Positions 6,594-14,229 of a DNA stretch of 19,471 bases are shown here, in pieces. This DNA is from Lysobacteraceae bacterium (lineage in GTDB: Bacteria > Pseudomonadota > Gammaproteobacteria > Xanthomonadales > Xanthomonadaceae). The stretch lies in contig DMID01000007.1 in the NCBI GenBank assembly GCA_003449195.1, forward strand, positions 1 to 19,471, read 5' to 3'. The stretch's first letter is position 1, and each line of letters starts with the position of its first letter. The position numbers and the translations under genes were made by a program. A model generated the notes under the pieces. That model searched no databases. It had not been told where the DNA came from and saw only the letters and a list, made by a program, of their open reading frames with translations.

Positions 6594-7721
6594 ATGCACC
6601 GCTTCCACCGCCGCCATCGTCTCGCCCTCGCCGCCTGCGCGGCCCTGCTGGCGCTGTCGTCCACCCCGGCTTTGGCCGAGCGGATCAAGGACATCGCCCA
6701 GGTCGGCGGCGTGCGCAGCAACCCGCTGGTGGGCTACGGCCTGGTGGTGGGTCTGGATGGCACCGGCGACCGCACCAGTCAGGCACCTTTCACCGTGCAG
6801 AGCATCAAGAACATGCTGGCCGAGCTCGGCGTGGCGGTGCCCTCCAACGTCAACCCGCAGCTGAAGAACGTGGCCGCGGTGGCGATCCAGGCCGAACTGC
6901 CGCCCTTCGCCAAGCCCGGCCAGCAGATCGACGTGACCGTCTCCTCGCTCGGCAACGCCACCTCGCTGCGCGGCGGCGCCCTGTTGATGGCCCCGCTCAA
7001 GGGTGCCGACGGACAGGTGTACGCGATCGCCCAGGGCAACCTGATCGTCGGCGGCTTCGGCGCGCAGGGCAAAGACGGCTCGCGGGTGTCGGTCAACGTG
7101 CCCAGCGCCGGCCGCATCCCCAACGGCGGCATCGTCGAACGCGCCCTGCCCGACAGCCTCTTGGCCGGCGGCGACACGATCACGCTCAACCTCAACACCA
7201 CCGACTTCACCACGGCCGCGCGCATGGTGTCGGCCCTGCAGGGCACCTTCGGCGCCGGCAGCGCCTACGCGCAGGACGGCGGCACGGTGGTGGTCAAGGC
7301 GCCGGTGGAACCGGGCGCGCGGGTCAACTTCCTTGCCGCAGTCGAAAACCTCGAACTGACGCCCGGCACCGGCCCGGCCAAGGTCGTGGTCAATGCACGC
7401 ACCGGCACCGTGGTGATCGGCGGCAACGTGCACGTGCTGCCGGCCGCCGTGGCCCACGGCTCGCTGACGGTGACGATTTCCGAGAACACCCAGGTCAGTC
7501 AGCCCAACGCCTTCGGCAGCGGGCGCACGGTGGCCACGCCGCAGTCCACGATCAACGTCTCCAACGAAGGCAGCCGCATGTTCAAGTTCGCAGGCGGCGG
7601 CACGCTGGACGAGATCGTGCGCTCGGTCAACGCGGTCGGTGCCGCCCCCGGCGACCTGATCGCCATCCTCGAAGCGCTCAAGCAGGCCGGCGCGCTGCGC
7701 GCGGAGCTGGAGGTCATCTGA
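6594..7721 (+). CDS. flgI: FlgI, flagellar P-ring protein
   Basis: FlgI forms the peptidoglycan-level P ring with help from FlgA. The 375-residue product has a Sec signal peptide: a basic N-terminus (HRFHRRHR), a hydrophobic core, and a likely cleavage after A28 in TPALA-ERIKD. The mature N-terminus carries the family signature RIKDIAQVGGVRSNPLVGYG followed by LVVGLDGTGDRT. The C-terminus ends NAVGAAPGDLIAILEALKQA then GALRAELEVI, normal for FlgI. It follows flgH by eight bases, and its TGA overlaps the flgJ ATG by one base, so flgI and flgJ are probably translationally coupled. Confidence 0.97.
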   Translation: MHRFHRRHRLALAACAALLALSSTPALAERIKDIAQVGGVRSNPLVGYGLVVGLDGTGDRTSQAPFTVQSIKNMLAELGVAVPSNVNPQLKNVAAVAIQAELPPFAKPGQQIDVTVSSLGNATSLRGGALLMAPLKGADGQVYAIAQGNLIVGGFGAQGKDGSRVSVNVPSAGRIPNGGIVERALPDSLLAGGDTITLNLNTTDFTTAARMVSALQGTFGAGSAYAQDGGTVVVKAPVEPGARVNFLAAVENLELTPGTGPAKVVVNARTGTVVIGGNVHVLPAAVAHGSLTVTISENTQVSQPNAFGSGRTVATPQSTINVSNEGSRMFKFAGGGTLDEIVRSVNAVGAAPGDLIAILEALKQAGALRAELEVI

Positions 7722-8827
7722 TGAATCTCGTCCAGCCCTCCCTGCCGCTGCCCGGCACCGCCGCCGATCTGGCCCGTACCCAGGCCCGCGACAGCGCGCG
7801 CATCAAGGATGTGGCCAAGCAGTTCGAAGGCCAGTTCGCGCAGATGCTGGTCAAGTCGATGCGCGATGCCAGTCCGGGCGACTCGCTGTTCCCCGGCGAA
7901 AACCAGCTGTTCCGCGAGATGTACGACCAGCAGATCGCCAAGAAGCTGACCGAAGGCCGCGGCCTCGGCCTGGCCCCGATGATCGAGCGCCAACTTGGCG
8001 GCAGCGCGGCCGCGAAGACCGATGCGGGCCAGGCCACTGCCACCTCGTCGCAGGCACTGGCGCAGTATCGCAAGCTGCTGCCCTCGACGCAGGCCGGCGA
8101 ACAGATGCTCGACGCCATCGCCGGCCGCGGCACGGGCAGCGCGACGACCTCCAGGAGCAGCATCCTGCCGAGCCTGATGGACACGCTCTCGCCGCCTTCG
8201 GACGGCGGCAATGGCGACGATGCCGACGGCTCGCCGCTGGACCGCCTGATCGGCGTGCTGATGGGGCGCAAGAGCGGCGGCGACGGCAACGACTCGGGCA
8301 GCAACGCCATCACCATGCCGGCCGGCGGCAAGCACTCGCCCGAAAGTTTCGTCTCGGCGATCTGGCAGCACGCGCAGAGCGCGGCCAGCGAGCTCGGTGT
8401 CGATCCGCGCGCGCTGGTCGCCCAGGCCGCGCTCGAAACCGGCTGGGGCAAGAAGGTCATGCGCCGCAACGACGGCAGCAGCGCCCACAACCTGTTCGGC
8501 ATCAAGTCCACCGGCTGGAGCGGGGACAGCGTGCGCCGCAGCACGCAGGAGTACCGCAACGGCGTGGCCGGCACCGAAAAGGCCGACTTCCGCGCCTATT
8601 CGTCGGCCAAGGAAAGCTTTGCCGATTACGTGCGGATGCTGAAGAACAACCCGCGCTACCAGCAGGCATTGGCCGCCGGCGGCGACGTGCGCGGTTTCGC
8701 CAACGCCTTGCAGAAGGCCGGCTACGCCACCGATCCGGGCTACGCCGCGAAGATCGCTGCGATCGCCAACGGGCCGCTGCTGAACCGCGCCATCTCCTCC
8801 GTCACCAACGCCATCGCCAGTCGCTAA
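7721..8827 (+). CDS. flgJ: FlgJ, rod-cap and peptidoglycan hydrolase
   Basis: FlgJ caps the growing rod and cuts peptidoglycan to let it pass. The 368-residue protein is the dual-domain type found in beta- and gammaproteobacteria. The N-terminal rod-binding domain at about 25-92 has KDVAKQFEGQFAQMLVKSMR and the segment to MIERQLGG. A variable Gly/Ser/Asp-rich linker spans about 95-205. The C-terminal GH73-type muramidase domain spans about 205-355, with catalytic E239 in AALETGWGK, then HNLFGIKS and the Tyr-rich segment YVRMLKNNPRYQQAL. The start is the ATG overlapping the flgI stop; the longer upstream frame is an artefact. The linker is longer than in the Salmonella protein of 316 residues. 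Confidence 0.95.
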   Translation: MNLVQPSLPLPGTAADLARTQARDSARIKDVAKQFEGQFAQMLVKSMRDASPGDSLFPGENQLFREMYDQQIAKKLTEGRGLGLAPMIERQLGGSAAAKTDAGQATATSSQALAQYRKLLPSTQAGEQMLDAIAGRGTGSATTSRSSILPSLMDTLSPPSDGGNGDDADGSPLDRLIGVLMGRKSGGDGNDSGSNAITMPAGGKHSPESFVSAIWQHAQSAASELGVDPRALVAQAALETGWGKKVMRRNDGSSAHNLFGIKSTGWSGDSVRRSTQEYRNGVAGTEKADFRAYSSAKESFADYVRMLKNNPRYQQALAAGGDVRGFANALQKAGYATDPGYAAKIAAIANGPLLNRAISSVTNAIASR

Positions 8828-8839
8828 GGACCCTCATCG

Positions 8840-10699
8840 ATGACCAGCATCCTTTCCACCGGCACCGGCGCCCTGCTCGCCTACCAGCGGGCCATGAGCA
8901 CCGTGAGCGGCAACGTGGCCAACATCGGCACCACCGGCTACACCCGCCAGAGCACCCAACTGAGCACGCTGTACACCGGCGGCGTGCAGGTGCAGGACGT
9001 GGTCCGCATCGCCGACGAACTGGTCAATGCCCGTCTGCTGGACAGCACCGGCGAGCTGGCCCGTCTGGACAAGATTTCCACCCTGTCCAGCCAGGTCGAC
9101 ACGATGATGTCGGACAAGACCACCAACCTGAACTCGGTGTGGTCCAACTTCTTCGATTCCGTCAGTGCACTGACCAGCACGCCGACCTCGTCCTCGGCGC
9201 GACAGGCGGTGCTCGACAACGCCAAGGCGCTGGCCACCCGCTTCAACCAGGTCGATGCCCAGCTGGACCAGATGGATGCGGACATCAACGCATCGCTGAA
9301 GGCCGGCGCCGACCAGGTCAATGCGCTGACCACGCAGATCGCCAAGCTCAACGGCCAGATCGCCAACAACAAGAACGTCACCTCCGACCTGCTCGACAAG
9401 CGCGACCAGCTGGTCTCGCAGGTGGTCACCCTGACCGGCGGCTCGACCAAGACGCTGGACGACAACAGCATCAACCTCTACATCCCCGGCGGCCAGGCGC
9501 TGGTGGTCGGCACGCTGACGACCAAGCTGACCACGGTGCAGGACCCCTATCAGGCCAGCCGGCTGCAGCTGGGCATCGTCAGCAGCGGCCAGACGGTGGT
9601 GCTCAACAACAACCTGATCGGCGGCAGCCTCGGCGGTTCGCTGGAATTCCGCAGCACCGTGCTCGATCCCACCCTGGCCGAAGTCGGCCGCCTGGCCCTG
9701 GCCACCGCCGACACCGTCAACCAGGCGCAGAACAACGGCGTGGACCTGTACGGCAACCTCGGCAGCGACCTGTTCACCATCGCGCCACCGGAGGTATTGC
9801 CCAATTCAGGCAACTCGATGCCGGGCGCCACGCTGCAGGCCAGCGTGTCCAACATCGGCGCGATCGACGGCAGCAACGTCACGCTCAGCTACGGCGCCGG
9901 CGGTTGGACGGCCAAGCGTGCCGACACCGGTGCCGCACTGACGGTCACCGGCACCGGCACTGCCGGCGACCCGCTGATCGTGAACGGCGTGCAGATCGTG
10001 GTCAGCGGCACGCCGGCCAACGGCGACAGCTACCTGCTGCATTCCAGCCAGGGCGCCGCCGGCACGCTGTCGGTGGCCTTCAACGACACCAGCAAGATCG
10101 CCGCGGCCAAACCGGTGCAGGTCGGCACGGGCACCGGCAACATCGGCAGCGCGACAGTGGACAGCCTGGTCGTCGACGACATTGCCAACCCGGCCCTGCA
10201 GACGGCCGTCACCGTGCAGGTGGACGGTGCCGGCAACTACAGCACCGACGGCGGGACGACGTGGTCGCCGTATGCCTCGACCAATCCGGCCACGATCAGC
10301 GTCAACGGCTGGACGCTCACCCTGAAGGGCACGCCGAGCAACGGCGACACCTTCACCGTTACGGCCACCGGCGCCAATTCCAGCGACAACAGCAACCTGC
10401 TGTCGATGGCGGCGCTGGACGACAAGAACGTGCTCAACGGCGGCACCGTGTCGATCAACAACGCCATCGCCGGGCTCACCACCAGCGTCGGTTCCAGCGC
10501 ACAGCAGGCCGAGTACGCCTACTCGGCGCAGAAGGCGATCCAGACCACGGCACAGTCCACGCGCGACTCGGTATCCGGCGTCAATGCTGACGAAGAAGCC
10601 GCCAACCTGCTGTTCTACCAGCAGGCCTATCAGGCGGCAGCGCAGGTCATCTCGACTGCCAATACCACCTTCCAGACCCTCCTTAACGCGGTGCAGTGA
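8840..10699 (+). CDS. flgK: FlgK, hook-filament junction protein 1
   Basis: FlgK is the first adapter between hook and filament. The 619-residue product begins with the family signature GNVANIGTTGYTRQST at residues 24-39. It contains the FlgK helical core with NGQIANNKNVTSDLLDKRDQ then LVSQV, and ends with GVNADEEAANLLFYQQAYQA followed by AAQVISTANTTFQTLLNAV, the typical C-terminal D0 helix. It is longer than the 547-residue enterobacterial protein. Two copies of a short beta element, V-N-G then GTPxNGD, start near residues 381 and 488, and one more is in FlgL. Its TGA overlaps the flgL ATG (TGATG), so flgK and flgL are likely coupled. Confidence 0.95.
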   Translation: MTSILSTGTGALLAYQRAMSTVSGNVANIGTTGYTRQSTQLSTLYTGGVQVQDVVRIADELVNARLLDSTGELARLDKISTLSSQVDTMMSDKTTNLNSVWSNFFDSVSALTSTPTSSSARQAVLDNAKALATRFNQVDAQLDQMDADINASLKAGADQVNALTTQIAKLNGQIANNKNVTSDLLDKRDQLVSQVVTLTGGSTKTLDDNSINLYIPGGQALVVGTLTTKLTTVQDPYQASRLQLGIVSSGQTVVLNNNLIGGSLGGSLEFRSTVLDPTLAEVGRLALATADTVNQAQNNGVDLYGNLGSDLFTIAPPEVLPNSGNSMPGATLQASVSNIGAIDGSNVTLSYGAGGWTAKRADTGAALTVTGTGTAGDPLIVNGVQIVVSGTPANGDSYLLHSSQGAAGTLSVAFNDTSKIAAAKPVQVGTGTGNIGSATVDSLVVDDIANPALQTAVTVQVDGAGNYSTDGGTTWSPYASTNPATISVNGWTLTLKGTPSNGDTFTVTATGANSSDNSNLLSMAALDDKNVLNGGTVSINNAIAGLTTSVGSSAQQAEYAYSAQKAIQTTAQSTRDSVSGVNADEEAANLLFYQQAYQAAAQVISTANTTFQTLLNAVQ

Positions 10700-11913
10700 T
10701 GAGCACATCCCGCATTTCCACGTTGGGCACCTACCAGAGCTCGCTGGCGCAGATCCTCGCCAAACAGACCGCAATGGCCAAGACCCAGCAGCAGCTGGCT
10801 TCCGGTTCGAGGCTCACCACCGGCGCCGACGACCCGCTCGCCGCCGGCTCGGCCACGACGATGGATCGCTCCGTCGCCCGGCTGGCGCAGTACGACAAGA
10901 ACGCCACTGCCGTGCAGAACCGGCTGAACATGCAGGAATCCGCGCTCAGCCAGGTCAACGAGCTGCTGTCCAGCGCCCGCACGCTGGTGATCCAGGCCAA
11001 CAGCGACACGATGTCCTCCGGCGACCGGGCCGACATCGCCAAGCAGATCCAGAGCATCAAGGACCAGCTGGTCTCGCTGGCCAACGGCACCGATGGCGTC
11101 GGGCGCTACCTGTTCGGCGGCACCGACGACGGCAGCCTGCCCTTCACCACCAGCGCAGGCAGCGTCGCCTACAACGGCAACCAGACCCAGCGCAAAGTGG
11201 AAGTGGCCGGCAGCCAGCAGGTGTCGGACACGATCCCCGGCAGCCAGTTGTTCATGCAGGTACGGGTGGGCGACGGGATCGCCTCGGCCTATGCCGACAA
11301 CACCAACACCGGCCAAGCCGTGCTGCTGGGCTACAGCGTGGACGATGCTGCCAGCTGGAACGGCCAGACCTACAAGGTGGTGTTCGACAGCGCCTCGACC
11401 TACCACGTCGAGGACGGCAACGGCACCCTGCTGACCGCCTCCGGCTCGGGCACCTACACCAGCGGCAGCGACATCAGCTACGGCGGCGTCACGCTGCAGG
11501 TCCGCGGCACCCCCGCCGCAGGCGACAGCATGACCGTCGGCGCCGCCGGCACCCGCAGCGTGTTCGACACGCTGGACGAACTCGTCTCGGCCCTCACGCT
11601 TCCCAATGCCGATGGCTCGCACTCCACCGAGCAGTCCAACCGCATGCAGGCCTCGCTGCAGGACCTGACCACGGCCGAACAGCATTTCATCGATGCCCGC
11701 GCATCGGGCGGCGCCCAGCTCAATGCGATCGACCAAGCCGGCCAGGTCAACGAAGCCTACAGCGCCACGATGAAAACCTCGCTGTCCGACCTGCGCGATC
11801 TCGACTACGCCGAAGCCGCCAGCCGCTACAGCATGGACAGCACCGCGCTGCAGGCCGCACAGACCGTTTTCATGCAGATGCAGCAATCCAACCTGTTCAA
11901 GCTGATCGGCTGA
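10699..11913 (+). CDS. flgL: FlgL, hook-filament junction protein 3
   Basis: FlgL is the second junction adapter, lying between FlgK and the first flagellins. The 404-residue product is flagellin-like at both ends: MSTSRISTLGTYQSSLAQIL with QQLASGSRLTTGADDPLAAG at the N-terminus, and DYAEAASRYSMDSTALQAAQ then TVFMQMQQSNLFKLIG at the C-terminus. It is longer than the 317-residue enterobacterial protein, with extra beta sequence in the middle including YGGVTLQVRGTPAAGDSMTV near residue 261. The ATG at 10699 overlaps the flgK stop; a GTG one codon earlier is possible. There is no strong ribosome site, which fits coupling to flgK. No terminator is visible between flgL and the flagellin promoter. 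Confidence 0.94.
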   Translation: MSTSRISTLGTYQSSLAQILAKQTAMAKTQQQLASGSRLTTGADDPLAAGSATTMDRSVARLAQYDKNATAVQNRLNMQESALSQVNELLSSARTLVIQANSDTMSSGDRADIAKQIQSIKDQLVSLANGTDGVGRYLFGGTDDGSLPFTTSAGSVAYNGNQTQRKVEVAGSQQVSDTIPGSQLFMQVRVGDGIASAYADNTNTGQAVLLGYSVDDAASWNGQTYKVVFDSASTYHVEDGNGTLLTASGSGTYTSGSDISYGGVTLQVRGTPAAGDSMTVGAAGTRSVFDTLDELVSALTLPNADGSHSTEQSNRMQASLQDLTTAEQHFIDARASGGAQLNAIDQAGQVNEAYSATMKTSLSDLRDLDYAEAASRYSMDSTALQAAQTVFMQMQQSNLFKLIG

Positions 11914-11918
11914 CTGGG

Positions 11919-11934
11919 AGGCACGCATCTTGCA
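11919..11934 (+). promoter_or_regulatory. Sigma-54 promoter of the first flagellin gene
   Basis: AGGCACGCATCTTGCA matches TGGCACG-N4-TTGCA except at the first base, with correct spacing. It begins five bases after the flgL stop. The predicted start near 11945 leaves a leader of about 140 bases before fliC(1), much longer than the leaders of flgB or fliD. Confidence 0.85.
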
Positions 11935-11968
11935 AGACATTCCCCCGTACCACCGCTCCCGCCGTCGA

Positions 11969-11988
11969 ATGCGATGTCGAAGTCGCAT
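11969..11988 (+). other. Hairpin in the long fliC(1) leader
   Basis: ATGCGA at 11969-11974 and TCGCAT at 11983-11988 form a six-base-pair stem with an eight-base loop about 25 bases into the predicted leader. No T-run follows, so it is not a terminator. It could stabilise the mRNA or bind a regulator; this is inference only. The remaining leader up to the AGGAG at the start codon shows no other clear structure. Confidence 0.35.
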
Positions 11989-12083
11989 CCCGATCCCTCC
12001 CGCCCCTCCACGTTTCACTCGTCGCACGCAATCGGCTGAGCGCATGACGCCTGGCCTCAACAACCTCCCAGGAGACTGAAACC

Positions 12084-12923
12084 ATGGCACAGACCATCAA
12101 CACCAACGTCATGTCGCTCAACGCCCAGCGCAACCTGAACAAGACCAGCGAAAGCCTGGCCACGACGGTCCAGCGCCTGTCCTCGGGCCTGCGCATCAAC
12201 AGCGCCAAGGACGACGCCGCCGGCCTGGCCATCAGCCAGCGCATGACCACCCAGGTCAACGGCATGACCGTGGCCATCCGCAATGCCAACGACGGCATCT
12301 CGCTGGCCCAGACCGCCGAAGGCGCGCTCGGTTCGATCGGCGACAACCTGCAGCGCATCCGCGAACTGGCCGTGCAGGCCGCCAACGGCACCAACAACAG
12401 CACCGACCAGGCTTCGCTGCAGAAGGAAATCGACCAGCTCAAGGCCGAAATCGACCGCGTCGTCAAAAACACCAAGTTCAACGACACGGACCTGCTCAGC
12501 AGCTCGGGCACGATCTCCATCCAGGTCGGCGCCAATGCCACTGCCGATGACAAGATCGACATCCAGCTAATCGACGTGACCGGCGCACTCAGCGGCATCA
12601 CCGCGGCCGGTTTCACCGTTTCGGGCATTACCGCCGGCCTCGGCGCATCGGGCGTCATCAATCCAATCGACAACGCGCTGACCACCATCAGCAATGCGCG
12701 TGCCGACCTGGGCGCCGTGCAGAACCGCTTCACCTCGGTGATTTCCAACCTGAGCGTGAACTCGGAGAACCTGTCGGCCTCCCGCGGCCGCATCACCGAT
12801 GCCGACTATGCCGCCGAAACGGCCGAACTGACCCGCACGCAGATCCTGCAGCAGGCAGGCACGGCCATGCTGGCCCAGGCCAACACCCTGCCCAACACGG
12901 TGTTGAAGCTGCTCGGCCAGTAA
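12084..12923 (+). CDS. fliC: Flagellin FliC, copy 1 (short form)
   Basis: This filament subunit is exported and polymerises at the flagellar tip. The 279-residue product has the standard flagellin N-terminus MAQTINTNVMSLNAQRNL and C-terminus ILQQAGTAMLAQANTLPNTV then LKLLGQ. Only about 60 residues of variable sequence (roughly 140-200) lie between the conserved D0/D1 regions, so the surface-exposed D2/D3 domains of larger flagellins are missing. The flg22-equivalent segment is residues 30-51 with D43 and D44 present. LQRIRELAVQ (89-98) matches the TLR5-contact helix. The start has AGGAG about 9 bases upstream. It has its own sigma-54 promoter and is followed by a terminator. It is a close paralogue of the next gene, with a 60-base stretch identical to it. 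Confidence 0.96.
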   Translation: MAQTINTNVMSLNAQRNLNKTSESLATTVQRLSSGLRINSAKDDAAGLAISQRMTTQVNGMTVAIRNANDGISLAQTAEGALGSIGDNLQRIRELAVQAANGTNNSTDQASLQKEIDQLKAEIDRVVKNTKFNDTDLLSSSGTISIQVGANATADDKIDIQLIDVTGALSGITAAGFTVSGITAGLGASGVINPIDNALTTISNARADLGAVQNRFTSVISNLSVNSENLSASRGRITDADYAAETAELTRTQILQQAGTAMLAQANTLPNTVLKLLGQ

Positions 12924-12949
12924 TAATCCTGCGACACAGCGGTTTTTTC

Positions 12950-12981
12950 ATGCCCCCGGCTCCGGTCGGGGGCATTTTTTT
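12950..12981 (+). terminator. Rho-independent terminator after fliC(1)
   Basis: ATGCCCCCG and CGGGGGCAT pair perfectly around the loop GCTCCGGT, followed by an uninterrupted run of T. It is one of the strongest terminators in the window and separates the two flagellin genes. Confidence 0.95.
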
Positions 12982-13114
12982 GGATGAGCCGCGGGCCGTC
13001 TCCGGCCTGACGTCGACTGCCGCGATCTGCCATGATTCCGGTCGTCTTGTCCCCGCATCCGATTCCGTTGCCACGGACCGGCTCCGGCGGAAAAAGCGGC
13101 CGGAACAAATTCCC
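12982..13114. other. Intergenic segment upstream of the fliC(2) promoter
   Basis: The 309-bp gap between the two flagellin genes holds the fliC(1) terminator, then this 133-bp stretch, then the sigma-28 promoter and leader of fliC(2). No gene is seen in it. One inverted repeat, TCCGGC (13083-13088) and GCCGGA (13099-13104), ends 10 bases before the -35 box and could be an operator, though in a GC-rich background it may be chance. Confidence 0.4.
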
Positions 13115-13141
13115 TAAAGCTTGCCGCCGGGGTGCCGTTAT
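13115..13141 (+). promoter_or_regulatory. Sigma-28 (FliA) promoter of the second flagellin gene
   Basis: TAAAGCTT (13115-13122) matches the -35 consensus TAAAGTTT at 7 of 8 bases. An 11-base spacer follows, then GCCGTTAT (13134-13141), matching GCCGATAA at 6 of 8. The predicted start is near 13149, giving a leader of about 84 bases that contains a small hairpin GACGG-CAGA-CCGTC at 13192-13205, upstream of the AGGAG ribosome site. Confidence 0.8.
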
Positions 13142-13232
13142 TGACTTCAGCAGCGGCAAGGGTCTGAAACCCAGCTCCCTGCGAAAGCCCAGACGGCAGA
13201 CCGTCAGGCCCCATCCCTCAGGAGTTTGCATC

Positions 13233-14078
13233 ATGGCACAGACCATCAACACCAACGTCATTTCGCTCAACGCCCAGCGCAACCTGAACACGTCCAGCGC
13301 TAGCCTGGCGACCACGGTCCAGCGCCTGTCCTCGGGCCTGCGCATCAACAGCGCCAAGGACGACGCCGCCGGCTTGGCCATCAGCCAGCGCATGACCGCC
13401 CAGATCAGTGGCTTCACCGTTGCTTCGCGCAATGCCAACGACGGCATCTCGCTGGCCCAGACCGCCGAAGGCGCGCTGGCCTCGATCGGTGACAACCTGC
13501 AACGTATCCGCGAGCTGGCCGTGCAGGCCGCCAACGGCACCAACAACTCGACCGACAAGGCCTCCCTGCAGACGGAAGTTAAGTCGCTGACCGACGAAAT
13601 CGATCGCGTCGTCAAAAACACCCAGTTCAACGGCACCAATTTGTTCACCTCGGCAGCTTCCGGCGGCTTCAGCTTCCAGGTCGGCGCCAACGGCACCAGC
13701 AATGACTCAATCACCGTCAGCGGCATGGACCTGACGGCAGCCGCCAGCAAGATCGCTGCCGCCAGCGGCATCAACGTGTCCGGTGTCACTGCGGGCACCG
13801 GCCTGACCACGGTGCTCAAGTCCATCGACGATGCCATCGATGAAGTCAGCACCAATCGCGCCACCTTGGGTGCCGTGCAGAACCGCTTCACCTCGGTGAT
13901 TTCCAACCTGAGTACGAGCGTGGAAAACCTGTCCGCCTCCCGCGGCCGCATCACCGACGCCGACTATGCCGAGGAAACGGCCAACCTGACCAAGGCGCAG
14001 ATCCTGCAGCAGGCCGGCACGGCCATGCTGGCCCAGGCCAACTCGTTGCCGAACACGGTCCTGAGTCTTCTGAAGTAA
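13233..14078 (+). CDS. fliC: Flagellin FliC, copy 2 (short form)
   Basis: This is a second filament subunit of 281 residues. The open frame extends upstream, but the ATG at 13233 begins the flagellin signature MAQTINTNVISLNAQRNL and has AGGAG 8 bases before it. The N-terminal 135 and C-terminal 85 residues are nearly the same as in copy 1; the centre (about 135-200, with FTSAASGGFSFQVGANGTSN) is clearly different. The C-terminus is ILQQAGTAMLAQANSLPNTV then LSLLK. The flg22-equivalent D43/D44 and the LQRIRELAVQ helix at 89-98 are intact. Unlike copy 1 it is preceded by a FliA-type promoter, so it is expected to be expressed late, after hook completion. A terminator follows. Confidence 0.96.
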   Translation: MAQTINTNVISLNAQRNLNTSSASLATTVQRLSSGLRINSAKDDAAGLAISQRMTAQISGFTVASRNANDGISLAQTAEGALASIGDNLQRIRELAVQAANGTNNSTDKASLQTEVKSLTDEIDRVVKNTQFNGTNLFTSAASGGFSFQVGANGTSNDSITVSGMDLTAAASKIAAASGINVSGVTAGTGLTTVLKSIDDAIDEVSTNRATLGAVQNRFTSVISNLSTSVENLSASRGRITDADYAEETANLTKAQILQQAGTAMLAQANSLPNTVLSLLK

Positions 14079-14100
14079 GCCTCACAAGGTCCGCGACAAA

Positions 14101-14137
14101 AGGCTGGCGCAGCCCCTCCGGCTTCGCCAGCCTTCTT
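14101..14137 (+). terminator. Likely terminator after fliC(2)
   Basis: AGGCTGGCG (14101-14109) and CGCCAGCCT (14125-14133) form a perfect nine-base-pair stem around a 15-base loop, followed by a short pyrimidine run TCTTC. The T-run is weak but the stem is strong and placed 22 bases after the stop. Confidence 0.75.
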
Positions 14138-14175
14138 CACTGGCCGCATTGCAAGCCTTCACCCGATGCCTGGAC

Positions 14176-14191
14176 AGGCATGTTTCTTGCA
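14176..14191 (+). promoter_or_regulatory. Sigma-54 promoter of fliD
   Basis: AGGCATGTTTCTTGCA matches TGGCACG-N4-TTGCA except at the first and sixth bases, with exact GG-N10-GC spacing. The predicted start near 14202 gives a 28-base leader with GAGGAG before the fliD ATG. A nearby TGGCCGCATTGCA at 14141 lacks the right spacing. Confidence 0.8.
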
Positions 14192-14229
14192 GCCGACATG
14201 GCAAGCCCATGGATTGAGGAGTAACGCGC

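Noticed and set aside
9139..10590. Plus-strand open frame of 483 codons inside flgK in another phase
   Set aside because: Gln/Arg/Gly-rich shadow of flgK with no family signature; flgK in its own frame is intact from signature to signature.
14141..14153. TGGCCGCATTGCA as a sigma-54 promoter for fliD
   Set aside because: GG and GC are only seven bases apart instead of ten; the site at 14176 has correct spacing.
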